The position numbers and the translations under genes are program-made. Of a stretch of DNA of 64,000 nt, positions 47,495 through 57,338 are shown one piece after another; position 1 is the stretch's first letter; each line of letters begins with the position of its first letter. A model generated the notes under the pieces. The model was given only the letters and a program-made list of their open reading frames with translations. It was not told the DNA's origin and searched no databases. This stretch comes from Schizophyllum amplum (Eukaryota; Basidiomycota; Agaricomycetes; Agaricales; Schizophyllaceae): contig VDMD01000037.1 in assembly GCA_007026445.1 (NCBI GenBank), positions 1-64,000 on the forward strand, written 5' to 3'.

Positions 47495-49176
47495 CTACTC
47501 CGTCGGCCCTACCACGAAACTCGTCACCTGCGGCAGATACGCGCCCGCGGCGAGATCGAGCGTGTATACGTCGTCGTACGCGCCGCCGCCGTTGTACCCG
47601 CCGAAGACGAAGATGCGGCTGTCAGCGAGGATGGCGCCGTGGTAGCCCCGTGGGCTGGGCGGTTTGCCGATAATTTGACGCGATTCGTATTGGAGGCCGA
47701 CTGTGGGTGGAGGAACTGTGAGGATCGTGTAGGAAAGAAAACGATCGAAGGGAGTGCGCGAGGGGGAAATGGAGAAAAGGGAGTGATCTCGAGGTCTGAA
47801 TCGATTCGTACGGAGAGGCACAGTAGCAGTGGGGATGCATCCGCCTTGTGAAGAGTACGATGAACATGCCGTACGCACCTAGGTTCAAGCAAAGCATGTC
47901 GTTCAGATACTCCGACCCATCGTGACCGCCATATATGAAGAGGTAGGACCCAACTCGCGTGGCACTGTGCGATAATCGCCGGTGTGGTTCAGTCAACTTG
48001 TTCGTTCGCCATTCAAGCGTGTCTGCACGACTGATAAGCAGACATTCATAGTATAGCAGACGAAAGTCACTCACCGAGGTTCAAATACCACATGTCCGAG
48101 AAGCACTCCTTGCCGTCGCTCCCACCGACAACGACCATTATGTTACCGATGAGATTTGCGGTATGGTACCCGCGACAGGACGGTTTCGGGCCTCGGATGG
48201 GCACATGCTCCCAGATATAGTCGTTCTGAGAAGTGATTTCGAGCGTCCAGACATCGTTGAGCGCCGTCATGCCGTTCCCGCCGCCAAATATCCACGTCTT
48301 ACCGCGGTAGAGCACGGCAGTGTGGGCGCGCCGGGGAGCAGGGGTGGGCATATCCGGACGCCCAGGTAGCGGCTTTGTCCACCGGCGCGTAGCGGTGTCG
48401 AGGACATAGACGTCGTCAAAGTAGGATGCACCCTGGCCACCGCCAAAGATCACGATCTTGCGGTCCACGAGCGTTGCTGTGTGCGCACGTAGTGGCGGGG
48501 GGATGTCCCCCGCCATCTCCGGATGTGTCCACTGCATCGTCTCTAGATAGGGAAGACACGCATGAGCGGGGCACGAGGCCGAGAGGGACGCGCGCGACGC
48601 ACCAGTATCAAAGAGATAAATGTCCTTCGCGGACTCCTTGTCATCGCACCCGCCAAACAACCACGCCACGGAATCGATGAGCGTCACGGTGTGCGCGCGC
48701 ATCGTGCGCATGGGCAGCGTGCCGTACACGGGCGCGCGGCTCCAGTACATGAGTGTGGGTGCCGCGGGCGCGACATCCTTGTCGTTCGGGAAGCGCGGGG
48801 TCATACGATACTTCTGCAGAGGCACCTTGGGCGCTTGGGCGCGCTGCACCAGGTTTGATGCGACGGAGGGCGCGCGGCGGACGCCCTCGCGCTCGCTGAC
48901 GCGCGTCGCGCGGCCCGACTTCTTCGCGGTGAGCGGGGGCCGCTGGCCCGCGACTGGGGAAGCCGTGGGCGTGGGGATGTTGGCGTTGTTAAATGTGGAC
49001 GTCGAGGGCGTGGCGGCGTGAGACATGTACAGCGGCGTATGGTGGGTGCTCCTGGGAGAGTCCGAGGCTTCTAGACGGTGCTGGCTCATCGGGGACTGGG
49101 GCTCAACGTCGGAGGAGTCGTCGAGGGCGCTGTAGGCGGCAGCGATGAGCGGAGAAGGAGAATACGGCGGGCTCAT
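47495..49176 (-). CDS. Six-repeat Kelch protein
   Basis: Exons in transcript order 48603-49176, 48075-48542, 47879-48022 and 47495-47700 give 463 residues. A Ser/Pro/Thr-rich N-terminus of about 130 residues (SPPYSPSPLIAAAY) precedes six Kelch units, each with its double glycine: WLFGGCDDKES, VIFGGGQGASY, WIFGGGNGMTA, VVVGGSDGKEC, FIYGGHDGSEY and FVFGGYNGGGA. Matching VYVLD or MWYLN strands follow, and RRAHT, RGYHT or LSHSA turns precede them. Six blades make a closed propeller. Fungal relatives act in polarity (Tea1-like), mating (Ral2-like) or ubiquitin ligases; this one has no coiled coil, so polarity is not favoured. The first intron (60 nt) is in frame and stop-free, so a version with 20 more residues is possible. 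The stop follows soon after the last blade. Confidence 0.85.
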
Positions 49177-49381
49177 TGTTCGCGGCTTCGAAGCAAGGAT
49201 GCGTGGGAGACGACGCGGCAAACTCCGCACGACGCTCCCAAGGCCAAGCTCATCATCCACTTCCCGTCCTTATCAGTTTATCCAGGCCTCGCGCCCAAGG
49301 GACACAACTCGTGTGTATTCTGAAGTAGAACATCCGATATTTGTACGTCTTCACATGCCATCAGTGCTACAGCCCTTTGCG

Positions 49382-51073
49382 CTAGTCACCGTCTGACGAT
49401 TCAGATGTTTCGTGCTCGTACAGACGCATATCCCGGTCCTCGATGATCAACTCCACGTCGCCACGAGCCTCCAGTTTACCCAGACGCGTCTTCGCCCCCT
49501 CTTTCAGACCGTAGGTCTCACAGGTGGGCGTTAGAAGGCGAACGATGTGGACGCGCGCTGTAGCCCATTCGCTCCAACCCTCTGGCCATCGCGCTTCGAC
49601 CAAATCAAGAATCGCCTCTGCCGTATACCCGGTATGCGGATCATGATTGTCGACGAACAGAGCATGGAGCAATGGAATGAGAGATAGATGCCCTTTAGCG
49701 TTGCGCTTGCCGAGATCTTCCAGGATATTCCTTCGCACAATCGTCATGGTCATGTCGAAGCGCAAGGTGCGCAGCGCGGCAAGGATCTGCAGAATCTTGT
49801 TCATCTCCTTCCGTGTCATTTTGGGAACGTCCAGTTGCAGGTGGTGTATTTCGCAGCCGGAGCGTTCCTTCAGAGACTGTAGAATGGGCGGCAGGACCTT
49901 GGCTAAAGCAAGCGCCTTTCCTCGTCGTCCCACCTGCATGTCGTCCTCATTTATGAAGACGGCAACATGGGTAGCGCCGAATGCTGAGAGCGCTGGCAAG
50001 ATGAGCCCTGCCATGAACCTCCCAGGCCCGCTCTGGATAGCAGGTTTGTCATATCCCTCAACGGTGTTCACGGCGAGGACATGGAGGTCGACCAGATTTG
50101 GAAGGGTGTGAGGACCATACAGCGCACGATATCGTCCCTCGCGTTCTTCTTCGCTCTCGCCGTCGATGCGCTTCTTTGCTTGGTCCTCGTCCTCCTTGGC
50201 TTCGACGACGTGCAGTGCACACCGCAGAACGCGTAGATTAGATATCTCGGGAATGATTTTGTACAGGTCAAGCACGCGGTAGGGCACCTCTGGTAGACGC
50301 AAACATGTTAAGGAACTGATTCGCAATCCAGCCATTCGCAGAAATTGGGGCACCATTAGCGAGAGTTGTGGTGCAATGAAGGATTCCTCGAATTCGTCCA
50401 TGGAAAAGGATGTCAATCGCGGAGCGTGTAGGAGGATATCGTTTGTCGTAGAGCCCTGAACCTGCTGTTGACGAAAGAGTTCCCGGAAGTACGCGTGCGC
50501 GGTTTTCGCCACATTTGAATTGTTATCTTCGCCGAGTGAGATGTACACCGTCTCGAGCAACGGTGTCTCCACGTCAGAGAACAAGGGAAGCAGCGGCTCC
50601 CTGGAAGTAGTATCGCCCGCGTTGATACACACGTGCTGAAGGCGTCCCAGATGAGCGGCGAACGGCGCCTGTATGAGCGGCTCCATGCACTTATAGGCCG
50701 ACGCATCCACGGAGAGCGTCAAAGGCCGCGACCCCGACCTTGACAGCAGCTCCGCGTAGTACGTGCGAGCATTGCGCTTCTTCATGTCTGACCCTTCGAA
50801 CGCGTCGATATCGACGAAGACAAAGGCGTTTAGCTCCTGGCTTGCGTGCGCGACACCGCGCCAGCGGCGACAGACGCAGCCGAGAAGCGTGGGATAGTCG
50901 CGCACATATGCGCGGACCATGTACTCGATGAACTGTGCGCCGCTTCCGGGTGTGGGGTCGGCGAGCGCGGGAGGGAGGGAGAGCACGAAGATGATGTTGA
51001 GCAATTCGGCGGGGATTCTGTTGATGAGACAGTGGGTGGGGGGCCGAAAGCGAGCGCGGGTTGGAAGGTGCAT
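49382..51073 (-). CDS. F-box protein, family A member 2
   Basis: Single exon, ATG at 51073, 563 residues. An in-frame extension upstream exists but begins only with GTG. F-box at about residues 16-70 (LINRIPAELLNIIFVLSLPP ... GCVCRRWRGVAH). The body has LRR-like repeats (LTCLRLPEVPYRVLDLY, LRTLRFDMTMTIVRRN) and a charged linker (EEEREGRYRALYG). The C-terminal AILDLVEARWPEGWSEW block and the closing DVELIIEDRDM match the other members at 16069 and 55176. These proteins share the layout F-box, long LRR-like body, acidic linker, RWP block. Substrate unknown. It lies 205 bp downstream of the Kelch gene start on the same strand. Confidence 0.85.
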   Translation of the reverse strand: MHLPTRARFRPPTHCLINRIPAELLNIIFVLSLPPALADPTPGSGAQFIEYMVRAYVRDYPTLLGCVCRRWRGVAHASQELNAFVFVDIDAFEGSDMKKRNARTYYAELLSRSGSRPLTLSVDASAYKCMEPLIQAPFAAHLGRLQHVCINAGDTTSREPLLPLFSDVETPLLETVYISLGEDNNSNVAKTAHAYFRELFRQQQVQGSTTNDILLHAPRLTSFSMDEFEESFIAPQLSLMVPQFLRMAGLRISSLTCLRLPEVPYRVLDLYKIIPEISNLRVLRCALHVVEAKEDEDQAKKRIDGESEEEREGRYRALYGPHTLPNLVDLHVLAVNTVEGYDKPAIQSGPGRFMAGLILPALSAFGATHVAVFINEDDMQVGRRGKALALAKVLPPILQSLKERSGCEIHHLQLDVPKMTRKEMNKILQILAALRTLRFDMTMTIVRRNILEDLGKRNAKGHLSLIPLLHALFVDNHDPHTGYTAEAILDLVEARWPEGWSEWATARVHIVRLLTPTCETYGLKEGAKTRLGKLEARGDVELIIEDRDMRLYEHETSESSDGD

Positions 51074-51884
51074 CGTCGAGAAAGTGGTCTCGTGTTGGGC
51101 AGACGATGGGCTCTGTGTATCCAAGTCAATATTGCGCTTTGTTTGCGGCGTTGACGACGCGTACTTTGTGTCTTCAAGATAGCAAAAGATGTAAGCCCCC
51201 TTTGGAGCCTGACGAAAAACGGTTGTCGACCTGGCACCGCCCTTGTTTAAGCTCAACTGATGACTGTGGTCTCCGTGAGGGGGAAAGGAAGTCTGCGGCG
51301 CCGGCCCGTCGCTCTCGCACAGATCACATGACTCCACTTTGAAAGAGTACTGTACAGAACCTCGTCCTCGCTCGCTGGGTTCGCCAAATATCTACGTCTT
51401 GGCACCTAATCCGCACGCAGCCTTCTGAATCTCGAGTTGTGCCCCGGGCTGCCGGTGAGAATCAAATGGACGGGAGCAATGAACCGTGCGAAATATGTCT
51501 TGACAACCAATTCCCTAATTTAGAAGCTCTTGTTCTGTTGTGCCATCATCCTCGACGGCGCAAAACCCATTGTTCAGGCTCAGCCCGGTACAGGGAGTGT
51601 ATGACATCGGTCACAGTCGCCAGAGGCTTATTGAGGGGAGCGAGAGCACTGCAGCACGGTGCTCAAAATACTGTCGTATCACGCGTGCTGGCAGATGTGA
51701 TACCCCATCAACCCTCCATCACGGATGAAGCACCAGCACCACCCCGGACGCCTGGCCCTTAGCACCGCAGACGTTTCTTGCTCCCGTCCTCCACCTGCTT
51801 TGCGTCGAGGCTCAGAAGCAGGTCCATCCTCACGCTCCTTACGGCGTCCGCTTGGCTAGCGGTAGCAGTTCCAGCCGGCCCGCC
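51074..51884. other. Intergenic, nothing recognised
   Basis: About 810 bp between divergent genes (F-box minus, membrane protein plus). It must hold both promoters. A frame near 51466 has a RING-like CEICLDNQFP but no full ring. Confidence 0.4.
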
Positions 51885-53991
51885 ATGATTTCCCAGAACT
51901 TCACAATCGAGAGCGTTTGCCCCCTCATACACTATGACCCGGCAGATGGCTGGAGAGAGGGTGACGGTGCAGACGACCCGGAGCTGAACAAGTGCGTAGC
52001 AGAATGCTGTGAAGTTCAACCTGTCGCTAACTTGTGTCCAAAGGTACTCGAATGGTGCTTTCACGCTAACGAACAAGTCGGGCTCCTCAGCGTCCTTCTC
52101 ATTCAATGGGAGTGCAGTTTATGTCTACGGGGCGAAGAGGTACGCGCTTTGAACTGCAAGCAGACATATGTTGACACTGTTCACAGGAGCAACCATGGTA
52201 TGCAACGCACTGATTCCCCTCGTCCTCGCATTCATCTGCTGCACAGGAATATACAATGCCGAAATTGACGGCGTAACAACGTCATACAGCGGCAGGGACT
52301 CAGCTGGTCAATTCCAGGTCCCCCTGTTTGTCGCTGACTCCCTCGACGATACTTTACACACTGTCAAGATAACAAACCAAGAAGACCTCTATCTTGACAT
52401 TGATTACGTGCGTCTGCACATCCTGCACTCTCAGCCTCTCCTGACATACCATGTAGATCACCTGGACAGCCACTCTGGAAGGGGACTACTCACCGTCGCT
52501 TACCACCGCTCAAGATGGCGATACGATGTTCTCCTACACTCCCTCCAACGCATGGTCGACTTCCGCAAGCGACATACCCCAAATAGATCGGTTCAATGGC
52601 GGAACTGCACAGTGGGTACTCGATATGTCTCTCACCTATCTAACTACGCTCACCACATGTGCAGCGGGACGCGGACGGCCGACGCTTCTGTCACCCTTGA
52701 GTTCGAGGTGTGGCTGCCCTCCCATGTGCATGGATGTCTGACTTATCTCGCGACAGGGTCAAGCGGTGCGTCTGTACGGTGGTACAGGACCTCAGCGCGG
52801 TCCATATGACGTGCAGTTCGATGGCGGCAAGGTGCAGACCTTTAACGCGACCAAGCGTGACATCGGCGGGCAGATCCTGCTTTTCTACGCGGACGGGCTT
52901 GGCGAAGGCTCGCATAGCTTGCAGTTGACCAACAAGCCTGTCATTGATGGTCAAGGACTCGCTATCGACTACGTTGTGACCTACAATGTGCGGAACAAGA
53001 ACGCGACCGACTCCGGAAGTGGCTCGTCAGACGATGAGTCCAGTGGATCAGATTCGTCGAGCGGCTCGTGAGTTTTCTCCGTCACTTCCATATGCTTTCT
53101 CATCTTTCTCGCAGGTCACCAAATGCTGGCGCTATCGCTGGGGGTGTGATCGGTGCTCTGGCGGGCATTGCAGTCCTCGTGGCGCTCGTTCTCTTCATCC
53201 TGCGCAAGCGACAGCGCGAGGTGCAGGCCGAGAAGCGCAAGCTTATACCGCAGAGCTTCCCCGCTCCCGGATATCCACCATCCCCTGCGGGTCATCCATA
53301 TCCTACGCGACCTGCTCAGCCACAGTACGGATCACCTCCCTACTTCAGTGCAAACTCCCCAGCGCAGCCGTACTACAGCGGGCAGCAGCCGCTGCAGCCA
53401 AATCGTGGCTTTGGTAGTGCGTCAAGCGATGACCAGCAGACGTTCACATCGTACTACCCCCCGTCAACGGCAACATCATATGCATACAACTCACCCAGCG
53501 CAGCCCAGGGGCATGTCTCGCCGGGGACGCAGACATATATTGGGAGTTCGCTCTACACAGCTGGCCCGCCGTACAATGCCAGCGCGAGCCAGCCACCACC
53601 ACCCCCTCCGCACGATAGTCAACACAGTCCAGTCTCGCACACAATGACGAATCCATGGTCAAACGTACGCAGCCCCTCATTCCCTTGCGGCGCAGTGCTA
53701 AAGAACACCTAGGACTCGTCCAGCAGGTCAGGAGTCACTAACATCGGGGCCGCTTTCTACGCGACGAACCGGAGCGATACAGATAGCGCACCATCACCGA
53801 CCGCAGGGGTCCCGCCGCCCGTTCCCTACGCTGCGAATTCGAAAATGGTTGGCGCGACGTTGCCCGCGACAGCGCACGAGTCGCTCGCGCACGTGTCACC
53901 CAACGAACTGAACGAACAGCGCATGCATGTTCCCGGCCATGCTCAGGACTATGGACCGCTTCCTCCGGACTATGCGCAGGTCTTCCGATGA
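51885..53991 (+). CDS. Single-pass membrane protein with paired galactose-binding-like ectodomains, copy 2
   Basis: Nine exons (51885-51991, 52044-52139, 52187-52197, 52247-52407, 52457-52611, 52665-52707, 52757-53067, 53115-53664, 53713-53991) give 570 residues. The first ectodomain module carries AFTLTNKSGSSASFSFNGSAVYVYGAKR. The second carries GQAVRLYGGTGPQRGPYDVQFDGGKVQTFNATK. The membrane helix is AIAGGVIGALAGIAVLVALVLFIL, followed by RKRQR. The long cytoplasmic tail is Pro/Gln/Tyr rich and ends YGPLPPDYAQ, like copy 1. The 107-nt first exon, 11-nt third exon and 43-nt sixth exon have the same length as in copy 1, and introns sit at the same points. No signal peptide precedes MISQNFTIESVCPLIHY. 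The copies are too diverged to be a recent duplication. Confidence 0.8.
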
Positions 53992-54042
53992 CGAGCGACT
54001 CAGGTTGAACGTCGAACTCCGGCCACCTACTTATTGTAAATA

Positions 54043-54591
54043 CTGAAAGTAACCCCTATCCGAAACAGGCCCCCTCAACGAAACACCCGGGTTGGCGTGG
54101 TTCGCAGGTCTGCAAATATTCCAAGAAAATCACGTAGTGTATATCACAGTAGAAGACGTATGTTTATCAATTTTCAGACCGATATATGGGCTGGGTGGCG
54201 CACAGTGTCATGAGTAGGGGGAGGACCTTCATCAACCGAGATACGACACGTTTTGCAATTTTGCTGGACGATCCCTCGAGGTCACACTGCTGCAATGTTA
54301 CACGTAGTTTGAGTGGACCTAGACCTACTACCATGCAAAGTTTCATAGTGAAAGACCAGCGAAGTCGCTGTGGAGGGCGGACGTTTCGGTGAGGGGTACA
54401 ACCCGGGTTCCCCGCCTCACTCTTGTTCCCCCTCCCCGTCACTCACATATCCACCGATCCCTCTGAAAATATACATGCCTATACTAGACGATGCCCATGC
54501 GCGATCTATCAACTTTGACCTTATATCATGAGGTTCGCTGAATGAGAATGGGCCGATTCGCAAAATCGTTTCGTTTATAGGTTACTTTCAG
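54043..54591. mobile_element. TA-flanked miniature inverted-repeat element, 549 bp
   Basis: The left end is CTGAAAGTAACCCCTATCC and the right end, reverse complemented, is CTGAAAGTAACCTATAAAC; matching extends for about 25 bp. Both ends are flanked by TA (54041-54042 and 54592-54593), the target site of Tc1/mariner-type transposases. No protein is encoded. It starts 51 bp after the stop codon of the membrane protein gene, so it probably lies in that gene's 3' untranslated region or terminator. Confidence 0.8.
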
Positions 54592-54593
54592 TA

Positions 54594-55175
54594 CGAGGCC
54601 CATGTTCTTCTTACTGGGGGATGTTCTGTTGTAACTATTGTATGTTCACACTGGCTTGGCACCTCCTGTCAATAATATGGCTGTGATCTCGACTTCACTT
54701 CAATGATGTCCGACTCCATGCAGACTCCATGTCCTGTCTGATGCCACCGACATTGGCGCCCTTGTCACTGCACGTGAAATGTGACTGGGCCTGATCATAT
54801 GTTAGCGCGCAAAGCATAAGTACTGAAGTCTAGCGAATATACCACGTACATAGCTGACGTTCACCTTGCGAATAAAGCACGCTCGAGTGTGCCGTGCGGA
54901 CCGGGAGAACCTGAACACAAATTTCTGAAAAGAAAGGAGCTAACACGGTCACATGATACCCGATCGCGTCAACAGGACCAGGCCTTTCAAATACCAAGCT
55001 TGTTCTCGTCTCTCATCGACATCGGCACCAAACTCGATATTCTTGGTGGCTAAGTTCTGCAGTGTACCAGGACAATTGAAGTACAAGGGATTATAGCTGG
55101 TACGTTGGCCCTCGGCCCACTAAGTGAGCTCCGAATGTGAGATCTGAACACTGGGCTCCAGAGAAGTCGGGAGTC
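54594..55175. other. Upstream region of F-box family A member 3
   Basis: About 580 bp without a recognised gene; presumably the promoter of the next gene. Confidence 0.4.
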
Positions 55176-57128
55176 ATGCGAGGACCTCCTCCGCCTCGGT
55201 CGACATGTCTCATTCACGAGCTTTCCGACGAACTGCTTGCCACCATCCACGTACTCTCTATACCCGAGGAGCTCACAGATCCTGGACCCGGCTCCGGCAA
55301 GGCGTTCTTTGCGTACATGCGCCGTAGCAAGTCACTTCAATATCCTCACCTCCTCCGTCGTGTCTGCCGTCGCTGGCACACTCTGGTCACTCGAAACCCC
55401 ATTCTATGGTCCTACATCTTTGTCAATGCTATCGATGGAGATGACCACGAGTATCGGCCTGAACAGTACGAGTTGTCACTCGAACTCTCGAGGGACAGGC
55501 CCCTTGCTTTGGCGTTCGAAGTGGGCGGACTATCATGTCGCACCATCCTGTCGACCGAACCCTTTGCGCGCCACGTACATCGCATGCGGCAGCTGTTCAT
55601 CAACGAACTCGACTACTCCTACCAAGATCCTGTCTTGCCTCTCTTCCCAACCACGGATACACTTGCTCTCGAAGCAATCCGAATTCACACTGTCAGATCT
55701 ATTTCTGAGCATGGATCTTATTTTCGTGCGTTGAAGCATAGTTGGCGAAACGGGAGAGCTCATCAGAGCAAGCCAGTCCTGCGCAGCGCTCCGCGCCTCA
55801 CCGAATTCACGCTCAGCGGCCTCAGGAGGAATACGGAATGCTACTCGGTCTACCAGATCGGGCGCGCTGGTGTTCAGTGGTCTAATCTGACAGTGTTGCG
55901 CCTTCCGAGCATTCCACGCTGCGCCGTCGACCTCTTCGTGGTCATCTCGTGCGCCTCACGACTCAGAATATTACGATGCACGGTTTTCGGTGAAGCGGAA
56001 TGCGACGAGTTGCGGGAAGAAGAGTCTTACGATGTATTGAGTGAGTCCGAAGACGACTGGAGCGAGGACGACGATACATCCGATGACGAAGAAGAAGAAG
56101 AGGATGTCTCCGATCGACAAGATGCCGATGACTGTATCGGTTCCGCCTCAGGTCGCTCTCCAACGGTGGACGCTTATGACCGGCGCGCACGGCGTGAACG
56201 TAGACGCGCAGAGGCTGAGAGACGGGCACAGGAGAAAGAGGAGCTCAAGGCCAAGCGCATGAAGAAAAAGGAGGAGTTCGAACAGCGACAGCGCGCGCTC
56301 ATGGGACCGCATAAGCTAGTCGATCTCGAGGAGCTGCACATTGACGTGGGACACGACGAGGACGAGACATCCGCGTACTCATCGTACACGAACTTTGACG
56401 GTACGAACGACACCCGCACCGGTACCACAAAATTCCTCGACGGTCTCATCGCCCCCGCATTGACAACACTGGCCATCTCCGCCCATGAGCGATTGTATCG
56501 TCCTCCGCGCCTCACCGAGTCGGATTACATGTCCAACGGCGACATTGAGGAGCAGGAAGATGGGTCCGGCCCTTTCCTACTCAAGCCAGCGCTGAAATCG
56601 TTCCTCAAGCGCTCCCGCTGTAAAGTGCGACACCTCTCGCTCGGCCGGCTCTTCATCTCCCTACCTGAGCTCCTCGCCATCGTCAAACGTTGCCGACACT
56701 TACACTCGCTACACTTGGATCGAACGCTGCGCTTCATGCGAACCTCCCTTGTGGAGGGTCTGACGAAGCGCGTGGGGCGCAAGAACCGCTTCATCGCGCC
56801 CACGCTTCGTCACCTCGTCATCGAGAGCTACGAGCAAAACCTCTACAGCGGGATACGCAACAGCCAAATTCTCGATATGATTGATGCCCGCTGGCCGCCC
56901 GGCTGGAGCGATCTGAGCATCGCATACGTCAAGGTCGTGCATTGCCCTTGCTCCGAATCCGGCGACAAGGAGACTTCCAAGGACGCTGCAGAGGCTCGCA
57001 TGCGGAGCAGGCTGGCGAGTGTACAGGCTCGCAAGGATGTTCGACTGGTCATTTCGGACATCAAGCGGTGTGCGGCTCTGCAGAGGGAAATAGACAGCTG
57101 GGGACTTGATGAGAGCGACTTCCTCTGA
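55176..57128 (+). CDS. F-box protein, family A member 3
   Basis: Single exon; ATG at 55176 (the frame is open further upstream only with a GTG). 650 residues. F-box at about residues 12-65 (LIHELSDELLATIHVLSIPEE ... RRVCRRWHTLVTRNPILW). The LRR-like body contains LTVLRLPSIPRCAVDLF and LRILRCTVFG. A very acidic stretch (DDTSDDEEEEEDVSD) is followed by an Arg/Glu-rich helix that looks like a coiled coil (RRERRRAEAERRAQEKEELK). The C-terminus has ILDMIDARWPPGWSDLS and EARMRSRLASVQARKDVRL, the family A signature. Probably an SCF substrate adaptor. Acidic and coiled-coil inserts are larger than in the other members. Confidence 0.87.
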   Translation: MRGPPPPRSTCLIHELSDELLATIHVLSIPEELTDPGPGSGKAFFAYMRRSKSLQYPHLLRRVCRRWHTLVTRNPILWSYIFVNAIDGDDHEYRPEQYELSLELSRDRPLALAFEVGGLSCRTILSTEPFARHVHRMRQLFINELDYSYQDPVLPLFPTTDTLALEAIRIHTVRSISEHGSYFRALKHSWRNGRAHQSKPVLRSAPRLTEFTLSGLRRNTECYSVYQIGRAGVQWSNLTVLRLPSIPRCAVDLFVVISCASRLRILRCTVFGEAECDELREEESYDVLSESEDDWSEDDDTSDDEEEEEDVSDRQDADDCIGSASGRSPTVDAYDRRARRERRRAEAERRAQEKEELKAKRMKKKEEFEQRQRALMGPHKLVDLEELHIDVGHDEDETSAYSSYTNFDGTNDTRTGTTKFLDGLIAPALTTLAISAHERLYRPPRLTESDYMSNGDIEEQEDGSGPFLLKPALKSFLKRSRCKVRHLSLGRLFISLPELLAIVKRCRHLHSLHLDRTLRFMRTSLVEGLTKRVGRKNRFIAPTLRHLVIESYEQNLYSGIRNSQILDMIDARWPPGWSDLSIAYVKVVHCPCSESGDKETSKDAAEARMRSRLASVQARKDVRLVISDIKRCAALQREIDSWGLDESDFL

Positions 57129-57338
57129 TGCCGTCAGAATGTAGATTTCTGGATTCGTATACGACTGAGCGCTGAGCCACCGTACAACGCGACTTCGAGG
57201 ATAGACATAACCAACTAATATACAATTTCCAGTTCCCTGCTGTTACATCTCCAATTGACTGCAGACCGATGTTCTTCGCGCGCGTCCCATTGGCGTCCCA
57301 TGCCTTATTGAAGCTGACAAGCTGAGAAGCCGCCGCTC

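Noticed and set aside
51074..51337. 88-residue N-terminal extension of the F-box protein at 49382
   Set aside because: It starts with GTG; the first in-frame ATG is 51073, directly before the conserved region.
51466..51560. RING-like CEICLDNQFP in a plus-strand frame
   Set aside because: Only the first cysteine pair and a CHH follow; no full C3HC4 pattern, no splice found that completes it.
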